Assembly (NCBI GenBank): GCA_049890115.1
Contig: JBMHCC010000026.1
Location: forward strand, 26,390-90,389
Length of the DNA: 64,000 bases
From: UBA685 sp049890115
GTDB taxonomy: Bacteria > Pseudomonadota > Alphaproteobacteria > Puniceispirillales > Puniceispirillaceae
Reading direction: 5' to 3'
The position numbers and the translations under genes are program-made. The notes under the pieces were generated by a model that saw nothing but the letters and a program-made list of their open reading frames with translations, did not search any database and had not been told where the DNA came from. Position 1 is the first letter of the stretch. Each line of letters starts with the position of its first letter. Positions 17,398 through 26,417 of the stretch are shown here, in pieces.

Positions 17398-18012
17398 CTA
17401 TCTTTTTGTATTGCTAGGTGTAATACACCCCGCAGACCCTTCCTGACAAGCCATCGCAGCCATAAAAGGGCGGAATCTGGTGATATCTGTCTTTAGTTGC
17501 TCTGCTAATGTGCTTTTACTATCTGGTAATATGCCAATATAGGCCAATGACTCACGTCCAAAAGGCTGACCCAGATAATCAGAAGCAAAATCATCAAACA
17601 CCCAATCAGGTGATAGGCGCCTAATATGTGCTTTGGCTTCTCTTGGCGATGCATCATTGGCAATCAGCATGCCAACTGCTGTTTCCTGACTGGCTAATTT
17701 GCCGCCGCCACCGATAGCGATACCAGCACGTCGTGCCAAAGCAAGGCTCTGTTGTACACGCTTTGCAAGCAGATGCGCCAGCTGGCTTAGCATAGCATCA
17801 CTATCACCGGCCTTGGCCGAAATATGCCTCATGAAAAGGCCTTTTTGACAGGCTGTTTGAACCGCATCAGCAGACAAGCTGAGCCAGCAGCCCCGACCAG
17901 GTAGCTTTAATGCCAAATCTGGCACAGCCATACCATCAGGGCCGCACACAAAGCGGATCAGCTCTTCAGCTGGCTTTATCTCTTTCGAAGCAATACAGCG
18001 ACGCTCTACCAT
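17398..18012 (-). CDS. ylxR: YlxR-type RNA-binding protein fused to an L7Ae-like domain
   Basis: The first ~75 residues are a YlxR (DUF448) domain: MVERRCIASKEIKPAEELIRF, then GRGCWLS and the helix leading to CQKGLF. Residues from about 85 (LLAKRVQQSLALARRAGIAIGG) form an L7Ae/L30e-like segment with the RRAG motif, typical of alphaproteobacterial homologues in which the two modules are fused. It sits in its standard place between nusA and infB. Work on YlxR elsewhere suggests RNA binding and roles in gene expression, but the function here is not established. Length is 204 residues. Confidence 0.9.
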   Translation of the reverse strand: MVERRCIASKEIKPAEELIRFVCGPDGMAVPDLALKLPGRGCWLSLSADAVQTACQKGLFMRHISAKAGDSDAMLSQLAHLLAKRVQQSLALARRAGIAIGGGGKLASQETAVGMLIANDASPREAKAHIRRLSPDWVFDDFASDYLGQPFGRESLAYIGILPDSKSTLAEQLKTDITRFRPFMAAMACQEGSAGCITPSNTKR

Positions 18013-18080
18013 CTCTGTTGCCCCTCATCTGACAAACCGCATGACAAAAATCCTATCAAAAAAGACCTATTTCGTTCTTG

Positions 18081-19628
18081 CTAGGCTTGCTCATCACCAT
18101 CAGAAACAACCTCTTCAGAGGCTGTTTCTTCATCAGCAAACCAGTGGGCTCTGGCTGCCATGATAATATCACCAGCAACCGTTTCATCATCAATGCCTTC
18201 TTCTTTCAAGAAGCCGACCAGCTCTTCTGAATCAAGCTCTGCCAGATCATCCAATGTCAAAATCTGATTATTGGCTAACTTTAGAATCATTGCCAGATTC
18301 AGATATTCGAAATTCATCAGATCATCAGCAACCTTCAGATCACTCAATGCATCTTGAATACGCTTTGTCTCAGCTTCGACAAATTCAATCGCACGATTAA
18401 CCAATTCTGCGGCAACACCTTCATCAAAGCCTTGGATTTGGGCTAGTTCTTCAACAGGTGTTTCGGCAATATCTTCCACCTGGGCAAAACCTTCAGCAAC
18501 CAGCAAATGCGCGATCACATCATCGATATTCAGCGCTTCCATAAAGCGTGTTGATCTGTTCTTGAATTCTTCCTGGCGACGTTCTGATTCATCAGCTTCA
18601 GTTAGGATATCAATATACCAACCTGTTAATTGTGAGGCCAAACGCACATTCTGACCACGTCTGCCAATCGCTAATGAAAGCTGATCATCTGGCACAACCA
18701 CTTCCATTCTGCCCGCGATTTCATCCATCACCACTTTTGCGACCTCAGCAGGTGCCAAAGCATTCACGACAAATGCGACAGGATCTTCTTCAAACGGAAT
18801 GATTTCAACCTTCTCACCCTGTAATTCACCGACAACGGCCTGTACACGGCTACCACGCAAACCAACACAAGCGCCAACGGGATCGATGCTTGTATCACGT
18901 GATAAAACAGAGATTTTTGCACGGCTGCCAGGCTCTCTTGCCACAGCTTTAATCTCGATAATACCATCATAGATTTCTGGCACTTCTTGGGTAAATAGCT
19001 TTGCCATAAACTCATTAGCAGCACGTGATAAGAAAATTTGCGGGCCACGCACTTCACGGCGCACATCCATGATGTAAGCGCGCACTCTGTCACCTTGGCG
19101 CAGGATTTCGCGCGGGATCATTTCTTCGCGGCGAATAACAGCTTCAGCGCGTCCTAAATCAACTGTGATTGAATAGCTTTCTGCACGTTTAATAGTACCG
19201 ACAACAATTTCACCAACACGATCCTTATATTCTTCAAATTGGCGATCACGTTCTGCTTCGCGTACTTTTTGGCTGATGACTTGTTTGGCTGTCTGAGCAG
19301 CGATACGGCCAAATTCAATAGGCGGTAGAGGCTGGCGGTGAAATTCGCCAACAGCTAGATCATATTTCGCACCTTCAGCAACACTCATCTGAGTTGCTTC
19401 ATCTTCTAGCTCTTCGACCACTTCAGTCCAACGTTCCAGGGTAATCGCGCCATTTTTGCGATCAATCATGGCGCGGATATCACGATCCTGACCATATTTC
19501 GAACGACCAGCTTTCTGAATGGCTTCTTCCATCGCCAGGATAACTTCCTCACGATCAATCGCCTTTTCTCTGGCAACAACATCGGCAATCTGAATCAGTT
19601 CAAGACCGGGAATTGATGATGTATCCAT
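18081..19628 (-). CDS. nusA: Transcription termination/antitermination factor NusA
   Basis: NusA binds RNA polymerase and nascent RNA, modulating pausing, hairpin termination and antitermination. The 515 residues show the N-terminal domain (LQIADVVAREKAIDREEV type), the S1 domain (VGEIVVGTIKRAESYSITVD), two KH domains (VGACVGLRGSRVQAV; LAIGRRGQNVRLASQL) and two C-terminal acidic helix-hairpin-helix-type repeats. AAAGGA precedes the start with good spacing. It follows rimP by 23 bp and ylxR follows after 68 bp, the classic rimP-nusA-ylxR-infB operon. Confidence 0.97.
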   Translation of the reverse strand: MDTSSIPGLELIQIADVVAREKAIDREEVILAMEEAIQKAGRSKYGQDRDIRAMIDRKNGAITLERWTEVVEELEDEATQMSVAEGAKYDLAVGEFHRQPLPPIEFGRIAAQTAKQVISQKVREAERDRQFEEYKDRVGEIVVGTIKRAESYSITVDLGRAEAVIRREEMIPREILRQGDRVRAYIMDVRREVRGPQIFLSRAANEFMAKLFTQEVPEIYDGIIEIKAVAREPGSRAKISVLSRDTSIDPVGACVGLRGSRVQAVVGELQGEKVEIIPFEEDPVAFVVNALAPAEVAKVVMDEIAGRMEVVVPDDQLSLAIGRRGQNVRLASQLTGWYIDILTEADESERRQEEFKNRSTRFMEALNIDDVIAHLLVAEGFAQVEDIAETPVEELAQIQGFDEGVAAELVNRAIEFVEAETKRIQDALSDLKVADDLMNFEYLNLAMILKLANNQILTLDDLAELDSEELVGFLKEEGIDDETVAGDIIMAARAHWFADEETASEEVVSDGDEQA

Positions 19629-19651
19629 AACATGTCCTTTTTGGTTTTATG

Positions 19652-20203
19652 CTAATCTGCTTTGGTTGTGGTTTTGCTAAGCTGTTCTGGTGTTACCATC
19701 ACAGGCGGCGCTTTTTTATCAGGGTTTTCAAAATATTCTGTTGGGTCAATCTTGGCGCTATCTATCTCGTCAAACCCAAAGACAAGCTGGCCAAAACTGG
19801 TTTCCAAAATAATTTTGCCATCCTCATCACGTCCTGTGATGCGGCCTTTGATTCGTTTGCGGCCATCGACCATCTTTTTCAGATGCACCTTTGCCAAATC
19901 GCCAGCAAAACGGTCATAATCATAAGGGCGTGTTAAAGGCCTATCAATCCCAGGCGAGCTGACCTCTAGGTCATAAGCATCTTTGATAGGATCTTCAACA
20001 TCAAGCAAAGCTGCCAGATATTTTGATATTTTCTGGCAATCCTGAACGGTCATTTCACGTGCTTCAAATGGTTCTGCCATGATTTGCAAATGATGACGAC
20101 CAGCACCAGGGATGCCGCTATAATAAACACGCACCAAATCAAATCCCATCTCTGTCAGAGCAGGGCGGATCATATCAGCAATTCTATCAGTTACAGACGC
20201 CAT
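19652..20203 (-). CDS. rimP: Ribosome maturation factor RimP
   Basis: RimP is needed for assembly of the 30S subunit. The 183 residues contain the N-terminal domain (ITDRIADMIRPAL-like start, then GFDLVRVYYSG) and the signature DPIKDAYDLEVSSPGIDRPL, followed by the Sm-like C-terminal domain. The C-terminus is extended and charged. It is the first gene of the nusA operon. The 5' region contains a hairpin terminator between its likely promoter and the start codon. Confidence 0.95.
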   Translation of the reverse strand: MASVTDRIADMIRPALTEMGFDLVRVYYSGIPGAGRHHLQIMAEPFEAREMTVQDCQKISKYLAALLDVEDPIKDAYDLEVSSPGIDRPLTRPYDYDRFAGDLAKVHLKKMVDGRKRIKGRITGRDEDGKIILETSFGQLVFGFDEIDSAKIDPTEYFENPDKKAPPVMVTPEQLSKTTTKAD

Positions 20204-20247
20204 ATAGCAGGGCAGCTTTCTTTCGTTATCTCTTCATAGCCAGACAT

Positions 20248-20285
20248 AAAAAAAGGCGGACTTTGCAACAAAGCCCACCGCCTAT
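20248..20285 (-). terminator. Rho-independent terminator between trmB and rimP (possible leader attenuator)
   Basis: On the minus strand GGCGG...GGCTTTG, loop TTG, CAAAG...CCGCC pair with a small internal bulge, followed by seven T. It lies about 60 bp after the trmB stop and 45 bp before rimP. It clearly can end trmB transcription. Because the best promoter for rimP lies upstream of it (20332-20304), it may also act as an attenuator in the rimP-nusA leader. Confidence 0.85.
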
Positions 20286-20303
20286 TATCCGGATTTGTGT
20301 GAT

Positions 20304-20332
20304 GGTATACATGAAAGCACCAAAAAGTGCAA
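20304..20332 (-). promoter_or_regulatory. Candidate sigma-70 promoter for the rimP-nusA-infB operon
   Basis: Minus strand: -35 TTGCAC (20332-20327), 17-bp spacer, -10 TATACC (20309-20304). It lies just past the trmB stop and reads through the hairpin at 20285-20248 into rimP. The remaining 43 bp between hairpin and rimP hold no comparable promoter. Prediction by eye only. Confidence 0.45.
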
Positions 20333-20342
20333 GTGCTAGCTA

Positions 20343-21044
20343 TCAGACCCTTTGAAATTCAAACCAGCTTGGCAAGCGTCCTTCCTCAAAAGCTTTTGCC
20401 ATATAGCGTGTCTTAGGCCAATTTTCTGGCCGGTTACGCCAATCATCTGGCTGATTAGCCTGCCAGATGAAACGCTCATCAGCCATCGCCTCTGCCAATA
20501 ACCAGCCCTTGGCAATAGGATGATCAGATGCCATCCGAAGCCAGCCTTTTGGCCTGATAAGCCGCGCCAACCTGTCACGCATAGATTGTTGTAAAATACG
20601 TCTGCCAGCATGGCGTTTTTTGGGCCAGGGGTCGGGGAACATAATATAAGCCCCTGCCAATGTCCCTGCCGGCAAATTATCTAAAAACAGACGCACATCA
20701 TCTGGCCAGATTCTGATATTGGTCAGCTTTTCATCATCAATATGACGCAGCAAGCTTGCCACACCATTGATAAAGGGCTCAGCACCAATAAAACCATCAT
20801 CAGGAGATGCGGCAGCCAGACCAGCTAGATGCTCGCCGCCACCAAACCCAATTTCAAGATAAATATCTTTTGGATCATGGGCAAATAGAGATGCCAGATT
20901 ATCACAATGCTCTGGCATCTGATAGGATGGCAAAACAGTATCAAATAAGGCTTTCATTTGCGGGCGTAAAGGGCGGCCACGGCGTCTGCCATAAAAGGGA
21001 AGCTCGCCTTTTGGCCCTTTGCTATTTGGCCCTAATTCACTCAT
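20343..21044 (-). CDS. trmB: tRNA (guanine-N7-)-methyltransferase TrmB
   Basis: TrmB uses SAM to make 7-methylguanosine at position 46 of tRNA. The 233 residues contain the SAM-binding EIGFGGGEH and the family hallmark FPDPWPKKRHAGRR, followed by RLIRPKGWLRMASDH and the C-terminal TRYMAKAFEEGR. In alphaproteobacteria it follows metK, as here with a 32-bp gap, and precedes rimP-nusA. The SAM supplier and a SAM consumer are therefore co-transcribed. Confidence 0.95.
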   Translation of the reverse strand: MSELGPNSKGPKGELPFYGRRRGRPLRPQMKALFDTVLPSYQMPEHCDNLASLFAHDPKDIYLEIGFGGGEHLAGLAAASPDDGFIGAEPFINGVASLLRHIDDEKLTNIRIWPDDVRLFLDNLPAGTLAGAYIMFPDPWPKKRHAGRRILQQSMRDRLARLIRPKGWLRMASDHPIAKGWLLAEAMADERFIWQANQPDDWRNRPENWPKTRYMAKAFEEGRLPSWFEFQRV

Positions 21045-21076
21045 CTATCAGCACTCTGCCAAGTTACGATAACAAA

Positions 21077-22243
21077 TTATGATAATTTGGCTGCGATGTC
21101 GGTTGCTTCCCATGGGAATGTACCAACCCCTGCCTCACCTGCTTTACGGCCGAAATGACCATAGGCAGAGGTTGAAGCATAGATAGGCTTATTCAGCGCC
21201 AGATGCGTGCGAATGCCTTTTGGTGTTAAATCAACAAGGCTGCGAAGCTGTTCTTGAAGGCTGTTATCATTGCCTGTCCCAGTGCCATGTGTGTTGACAT
21301 AAACAGATACAGGCTCTGCCACGCCAATCGCATAAGCAAGCTGTATTGTGCATTTATCAGCTAGCCCAGATGCCACCACATTCTTTGCCAAATAGCGCGC
21401 TGCATAAGAAGCAGAGCGGTCAACCTTTGTGGGATCCTTGCCTGAAAAAGCACCACCACCATGCAAGGCAGCACCACCATAAGTATCAACAATGATCTTG
21501 CGTCCAGTCAGACCAGCGTCACCATCAGGACCACCAATTTCAAAAATGCCAGTTGGGTTAACATACAGATCATCAGCACCAACCATCCAACCATCAGGCA
21601 GGATATCAGCAATAACCGGTGTTACCAAAGCACGAATATCATCCTGGCTAGCACCAACAGCATGCTGGGTTGATAAAACAATCTTATCGACACCTTTGAT
21701 GGTACCATCTTCATCATAAATCAATGTTAGCTGTGATTTCGCATCAGGACGCAAAATGCTATCCTCATCTGATTTGCGAAACTCTGCCAGCTTTTTCAAA
21801 ATCGCATGAGAATAATGAATTGGTGCTGGCATCAGTTCATCTGTTTCACGGCACGCATAACCAAACATCAGCCCCTGATCACCAGCGCCTTCTGCTTTGT
21901 CAGATGCTTCATCAACACCGACCGCAATATCAGCAGATTGTTCATGCAGATAATTCTGAAATGTGAAATGAGCATGATGGAATTTGTCTTGCTCATAGCC
22001 AATATCAGCCACTGCGGCACGCACAGCTGGTTCGATTTTAGACTGAATTTCTGTCATTTTATCTTTGGGAGCACGCACCTCGCCAGCCAGCACAATGCGA
22101 TTGGTCGTCGCTAGTGTCTCACAGCCAACACGCGCTTGGTTGTCATAAGATAAAAACAGGTCAAGAACGGTATCTGAAATGCGGTCACAGACTTTATCTG
22201 GATGGCCTTCTGATACAGATTCCGATGTGAAAAGATACGCCAT
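21077..22243 (-). CDS. metK: S-adenosylmethionine synthetase
   Basis: MetK joins methionine and ATP to make SAM. I use the ATG at 22243 (MAYLFTSESVSEGHPDKVCD), which follows CAGGGG; two codons further upstream are open but unlikely. The 388 residues hold the family signatures GAGDQGLMFGYA, GGAALHGGGAFSGKDPTKVD and the C-terminal TFPWEATD. The gap to lnt is too short for a SAM riboswitch, so expression probably depends on the upstream operon. Confidence 0.97.
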   Translation of the reverse strand: MAYLFTSESVSEGHPDKVCDRISDTVLDLFLSYDNQARVGCETLATTNRIVLAGEVRAPKDKMTEIQSKIEPAVRAAVADIGYEQDKFHHAHFTFQNYLHEQSADIAVGVDEASDKAEGAGDQGLMFGYACRETDELMPAPIHYSHAILKKLAEFRKSDEDSILRPDAKSQLTLIYDEDGTIKGVDKIVLSTQHAVGASQDDIRALVTPVIADILPDGWMVGADDLYVNPTGIFEIGGPDGDAGLTGRKIIVDTYGGAALHGGGAFSGKDPTKVDRSASYAARYLAKNVVASGLADKCTIQLAYAIGVAEPVSVYVNTHGTGTGNDNSLQEQLRSLVDLTPKGIRTHLALNKPIYASTSAYGHFGRKAGEAGVGTFPWEATDIAAKLS

Positions 22244-22284
22244 AGCTGGCACCCCTGTGGAAAATGATAAAAAATGATTGGCTA

Positions 22285-23844
22285 TTAGTGCCTGTTTTGT
22301 AGAAAGCGGTCAAGTATCAGGCTAGCTAGCAGCAAGAAAAAGGCCATCAGCCAGAAAATAATAGTGCCATTTCTGGCAAAAAAGGTGGCTGGTAACGGGG
22401 CTGGTAGGGCATGCGTAATGGTGCCCTTTGTGCCAAGCGGCAAGGCGACTAATTGCTTGCCAGTGGCATCAAACACCGCACTAATACCGGTATTTGCAAT
22501 GCGCATTAAAGGCAGACCATAGCTGATAGCTGTCATACGTGTTTGCGCCAAATGCTGATACGGCCCTGCTGTATGACCAAACCAGCCATCATTTGTTAGA
22601 TTTATCAAAAAATCAGGCCGCTCAGAGGCACGCTTTGTCAGGGCTGGAAAAATAGCCTCATAACAAATCAGCACCAACCCTTTGCCAAGCTTGTCAAAAT
22701 CAAGCGGATAGACAGATTTGCCTGGATGAAAATCAAGCGGCCCAGCAATCGCATCAATGAAAGGTAGTGCGCGAAATGGCACATATTCACCAAATGGCAC
22801 AAGATGTGTTTTATCATAAATCACAGGGTTTTGTGCGATGGTTTGTTGCGTATCAGATTTGAAATATAAAGCAGAATTGCGCAATAAATCATCCTCATCA
22901 AAGCGCAAAGCACCAGTGATGAAATGACCATCACCACCAGCTTCTATATGCTGGCTTTGCACGTGAAAGGCGAGCGCATCAACAGCTTCTTTGTGATAGC
23001 GATAATCACCAGCAAAGGCAGATTCTGGCCAAATGATCAAATCAGCTGGGCTATCTTGCGTAACAGATGATAATTCTATCAGCTCTGCTAAATGACTATC
23101 ACGCAAGCTTCTATCCCATTTATCTGACTGTGCGATATTTGGCTGAACCAACATGATAACAGCCTCTTTTGGCTGAGGCGGCTTTATGGTCGTGCCAAGA
23201 TAGGCTGAAAACCCAACAAGAAATAAGATAAAGACAGCACCGATAACAGGCACTAAACGCCGTATTATGCCAGCTGACACCATCCATAATGGTATGATGG
23301 CTGCCAGTAAAAACGCCATCAGATTAAGGCCAGTCTGACCAAAATAAGATGCCATAAGAGATGAAGCGTTCGATCCTAAAAATAACTGACCTGGTGCATT
23401 CCATGGAAACCCTGTTGCGATAAATTCGCGCCCCCATTCCCCGAACCCAAGCATCGCAACCATGGCCAATAGCCGCGCAACAGGATGTGATGTGATGAAA
23501 TAGGCTGGCAATGCAAAGACCACCCAAAACAGGCTGATAATAACTGGAATACCAAAAAAGCTGAAGGGGATTAAAAACCAGAACTCAGCCTTGCCGACTA
23601 GCAAAGAATGGCTAATCCAATAGAGGCTTATCAAGAACCAGCCATAAGACGCAGCAGCGATATGAAACACAAATTTGTGCCAATTATCTGCCTTTGCTGC
23701 TTGATAAAGTGGCCAGCCTAAGAGCAGCATGACAGGTGTTACAAAAGCAGGTGGCAAGCTAAGGCTGGCAATAGCACCTGCCAGAAATGATACCAAATAG
23801 GGCCTGCGTCTTATCAAAGAAGAACCCATTTTCACATGGCTCAT
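22285..23844 (-). CDS. lnt: Apolipoprotein N-acyltransferase
   Basis: Lnt adds the third acyl chain to the N-terminal cysteine of lipoproteins at the inner membrane. Several N-terminal transmembrane helices are followed by a nitrilase-like domain with the Glu-Lys-Cys triad in WPESAF, YDKTHLVPFGEYVPF and ICYEAIFP. One C-terminal membrane helix (IIFWLMAFFLLLASLI) follows. 519 residues is a normal length. It lies 12 bp after corC, as in many proteobacteria. The window encodes several lipoproteins that would be its substrates. Confidence 0.95.
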   Translation of the reverse strand: MSHVKMGSSLIRRRPYLVSFLAGAIASLSLPPAFVTPVMLLLGWPLYQAAKADNWHKFVFHIAAASYGWFLISLYWISHSLLVGKAEFWFLIPFSFFGIPVIISLFWVVFALPAYFITSHPVARLLAMVAMLGFGEWGREFIATGFPWNAPGQLFLGSNASSLMASYFGQTGLNLMAFLLAAIIPLWMVSAGIIRRLVPVIGAVFILFLVGFSAYLGTTIKPPQPKEAVIMLVQPNIAQSDKWDRSLRDSHLAELIELSSVTQDSPADLIIWPESAFAGDYRYHKEAVDALAFHVQSQHIEAGGDGHFITGALRFDEDDLLRNSALYFKSDTQQTIAQNPVIYDKTHLVPFGEYVPFRALPFIDAIAGPLDFHPGKSVYPLDFDKLGKGLVLICYEAIFPALTKRASERPDFLINLTNDGWFGHTAGPYQHLAQTRMTAISYGLPLMRIANTGISAVFDATGKQLVALPLGTKGTITHALPAPLPATFFARNGTIIFWLMAFFLLLASLILDRFLQNRH

Positions 23845-23856
23845 TCTGATATCCTG

Positions 23857-24735
23857 TTATTGTGGCGGTTCAATATCATGTGATGACAGGCCACCATTAA
23901 AGGTGGTTAACCCGCAAATCCGCAATAATTTAATCTGACGCGGATCACCTTCTAGCACCTCAAATTCGACACCAGATGGATGGGTGATAACCTCACCATG
24001 ACCAGGCACACGCCCTGCTAATGAGAATACAAGCCCGCCGATGGTGTCAATTTCATCTGTTTCATCATCATCAAGCAAGGGGCCAGTTAAAATTTCCAAG
24101 GCGCCCACCTCAAGACGTGCTTCGGCAACAGCTGTGCCATCATCAAATACTTCAAAGCGTGGCATTTTTGACCTATCATGCTCATCTTCAATTTCGCCGA
24201 CAATTTCTTCGACCAAATCTTCGATCGTAATCAAGCCATCAACACCGCCAAATTCATCAACAACCAATGCCAGATGCTGGCGCTTCAATCTCATTTCATG
24301 AAGCAGGTCCAATAGCCGAATAGATGGCGAGACAAATAAGACAGGCCGTAATAATGCTGTGACATCAAAATCAGCTCTGGCGGTAATTTCGCCTGTCGCA
24401 AAGCGCGCCATAATATCCTTGATATGCAAAAAGCCTGTTACGCTATCCATCGACCCATTATGGGCTGGCACACGGCTATGCTGGGCAGATACAATTTTTT
24501 TGAAAATTTCGGCAAAATCAGCTGTTAAATCAATCGAGATGATATCAGCACGTGGTACCATCACATCTTCAGCAGTGATATCGCGCAAACCAAGCATATT
24601 ACGCAATAACGCACCTTCATGTGTATCAAAGACAACTGTATCTTTCAAAGAGGTTTCAATCAGGTCTGTTAGCTCTTCTCTATCAGAGACTGATTTGGAT
24701 AAGAACGGAAATAGGCGTGATACAAAGCTCATCAT
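23857..24735 (-). CDS. CorC/HlyC-type CBS-domain protein
   Basis: This 292-residue cytosolic protein has a tandem CBS pair (about residues 55-175; DVMVPRADIISI, VPAHNGSMDSVTGFLHIKD, FGGVDGLITIEDLVEEIVGEIEDEHD) and a C-terminal CorC_HlyC domain (IGGLVFSLAGRVPGHGEVI). It lacks the DUF21 membrane domain of longer relatives. CorC is linked to magnesium/cobalt export, but the biochemical role of this short form is unsettled. It overlaps ybeY by 4 bp and precedes lnt, the usual ybeY-corC-lnt order. Confidence 0.9.
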   Translation of the reverse strand: MMSFVSRLFPFLSKSVSDREELTDLIETSLKDTVVFDTHEGALLRNMLGLRDITAEDVMVPRADIISIDLTADFAEIFKKIVSAQHSRVPAHNGSMDSVTGFLHIKDIMARFATGEITARADFDVTALLRPVLFVSPSIRLLDLLHEMRLKRQHLALVVDEFGGVDGLITIEDLVEEIVGEIEDEHDRSKMPRFEVFDDGTAVAEARLEVGALEILTGPLLDDDETDEIDTIGGLVFSLAGRVPGHGEVITHPSGVEFEVLEGDPRQIKLLRICGLTTFNGGLSSHDIEPPQ

Positions 24736-25331
24736 GCCAACTCCCCCTGATAGGGATTGGCAACACCCACCAATGATAAGGCTGCGATTTCCAGTGCTTC
24801 CATATCTTCAGCTTCGTCATTTTCATGATGATCATAACCTGCCAGATGTAACAAGCCATGGATAAATAAGTGACGTGCATGATGACCAACTGAAATATTC
24901 ATCTCATCAGCCTGTTGTTTCATAATCTGATACCCAAAGGCCAAATCACCAATATGGCCGTCAAAACCATCTGGGAAAGATAGCACATTAGTTGGCTTAT
25001 CTTGTCCTCTAAATTCATGATTAAGACGCCTCATCCTCGCATCATCTGTCCATTGACAGCTAATATCAAAGCTGTCTGATTCCAGAATACCTGCGAAGAA
25101 ATCAACCAGCAAGCTGGCATCTTTTTGAAAATCATCATCTAGAATATCGGCCCATGGCTGATAGGTGATGGTATTTTCAACTGTGATATGATTAGAAAAC
25201 TGCCAGATGATGCTATCATCATCCTGACTGTCATGTGGCTCAGATGATACCGGACTATCAGGTTCCGGTGCTATATCATTACCTTCACTTTGGAGCGGTG
25301 ATGATAAATCTGATTTTGAATTATGAGGCAT
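24732..25331 (-). CDS. ybeY: Endoribonuclease YbeY (rRNA maturation factor)
   Basis: YbeY is a zinc-dependent endoribonuclease needed for 16S rRNA 3' processing and ribosome quality control. The zinc motif reads HGLLHLAGYDHHENDEAEDM near the C-terminus, and FRGQDKPTNVLSFP is also diagnostic. I chose the ATG at 25331, which follows AAGGAAG; an ATG four codons upstream is possible. At 199 residues it is longer than the usual 150-170 because of an acidic, serine-rich N-terminal tail of about 40 residues. It sits between phoH and corC. Confidence 0.93.
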   Translation of the reverse strand: MPHNSKSDLSSPLQSEGNDIAPEPDSPVSSEPHDSQDDDSIIWQFSNHITVENTITYQPWADILDDDFQKDASLLVDFFAGILESDSFDISCQWTDDARMRRLNHEFRGQDKPTNVLSFPDGFDGHIGDLAFGYQIMKQQADEMNISVGHHARHLFIHGLLHLAGYDHHENDEAEDMEALEIAALSLVGVANPYQGELA

Positions 25332-25379
25332 TTCTTCCTTCATTAATGACCAAGCACTATGTTGTTATCATAGCATGAT

Positions 25380-26384
25380 TTATTTTTGGGGTCTTTGTCT
25401 AGTTTCATATGCTTTTAAAATACGTGCCACAACAGGATGACGAACCACATCTTCACCTGTTAGCTCTGAGACGCCAATCCCTTTAACCCCGCGCAATCGC
25501 AAAACAGCATCTTCTAGTCCTGATTGCTGACCTTGTGGTAAATCAACCTGTGTCATATCACCTGTGATGACCATACGGCTATCTTGGCCAAGGCGTGTTA
25601 ACACCATTTTCATCTGCACAGTTGTTGTATTTTGCGCTTCATCAATAATCACAAAAGCATTGGTTAATGTCCGGCCACGCATAAATGCAAGAGGCGCAAT
25701 TTCAATTTCACCAGACACCATCATCTTATCAACCTTATCAGCTGGCATCATATCATAAAGCGCATCATATAAGGGGCGTAAATAGGGGTCGACTTTCTCT
25801 TTCATATCACCTGGCAAGAAACCAAGCCTTTCACCAGCTTCAACAGCAGGGCGTGATAGAATGATACGTTCAACAGCACGTTTTTTTAAGGCATCAACAG
25901 CCATTGCCACAGCCATATAGGTTTTACCTGTCCCAGCAGGGCCAATACCAAATACCACTTCATTATCAAATAAGGTCTGAAAATAGGCTGCTTGATTCGC
26001 TGTTCTAGCAGCAATTTTTTTCTTCCATGTGACAGCAACAGGCCCGCTAATAGGGGCATCTTTGGCATCATCACTGCCAAATTCAGCTTGGCGCATCATA
26101 TCATCAATCCAGTCACGCACCATGACATCATCATTGCCTTCTGGTGATTGTGATAATTTCTGATAAAGCGTCTTGATTGCCTTGCTGGCACGTTCAATAT
26201 CTTGAGCAGAGCCTGTTAATTTTATTTCATTACCAAAACTATCTGCTTTGATTGATAAGGCCTGTTCAAGACGAGATAAGGTTTGATTATGCTGACCGCA
26301 TATAGTGGCAAAAAGGGCTGAATCTTCAAAAGCAAGGATAAGGCTTTTTTCAGCCTTGTTCGGATTTGTGCTTTGTTTTGCCAC
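25380..26384 (-). CDS. PhoH-like ATPase
   Basis: This 334-residue P-loop protein has an N-terminal KH-like segment, then the PhoH ATPase core with Walker A GPAGTGKTYMA and Walker B VIIDEAQN, plus LSRPAVEAGERLGFLPGD and RMVITGDMTQVDLP. It is the YbeZ type, encoded next to ybeY, and YbeZ is believed to assist YbeY in RNA processing. The gap to ybeY is 36-50 bp. It lies downstream of miaB on the same strand, the conserved miaB-phoH-ybeY order. Confidence 0.93.
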   Translation of the reverse strand: MAKQSTNPNKAEKSLILAFEDSALFATICGQHNQTLSRLEQALSIKADSFGNEIKLTGSAQDIERASKAIKTLYQKLSQSPEGNDDVMVRDWIDDMMRQAEFGSDDAKDAPISGPVAVTWKKKIAARTANQAAYFQTLFDNEVVFGIGPAGTGKTYMAVAMAVDALKKRAVERIILSRPAVEAGERLGFLPGDMKEKVDPYLRPLYDALYDMMPADKVDKMMVSGEIEIAPLAFMRGRTLTNAFVIIDEAQNTTTVQMKMVLTRLGQDSRMVITGDMTQVDLPQGQQSGLEDAVLRLRGVKGIGVSELTGEDVVRHPVVARILKAYETRQRPQK

Positions 26385-26417
26385 TTAGATCAGTCCTTTC
26401 ACTAATGAGAGATGATA

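Noticed and set aside
21045..22300. SAM riboswitch upstream of metK
   Set aside because: Only about 40 bp separate the lnt stop from the metK start, with no room for a SAM-binding aptamer, and no aptamer motif was seen.
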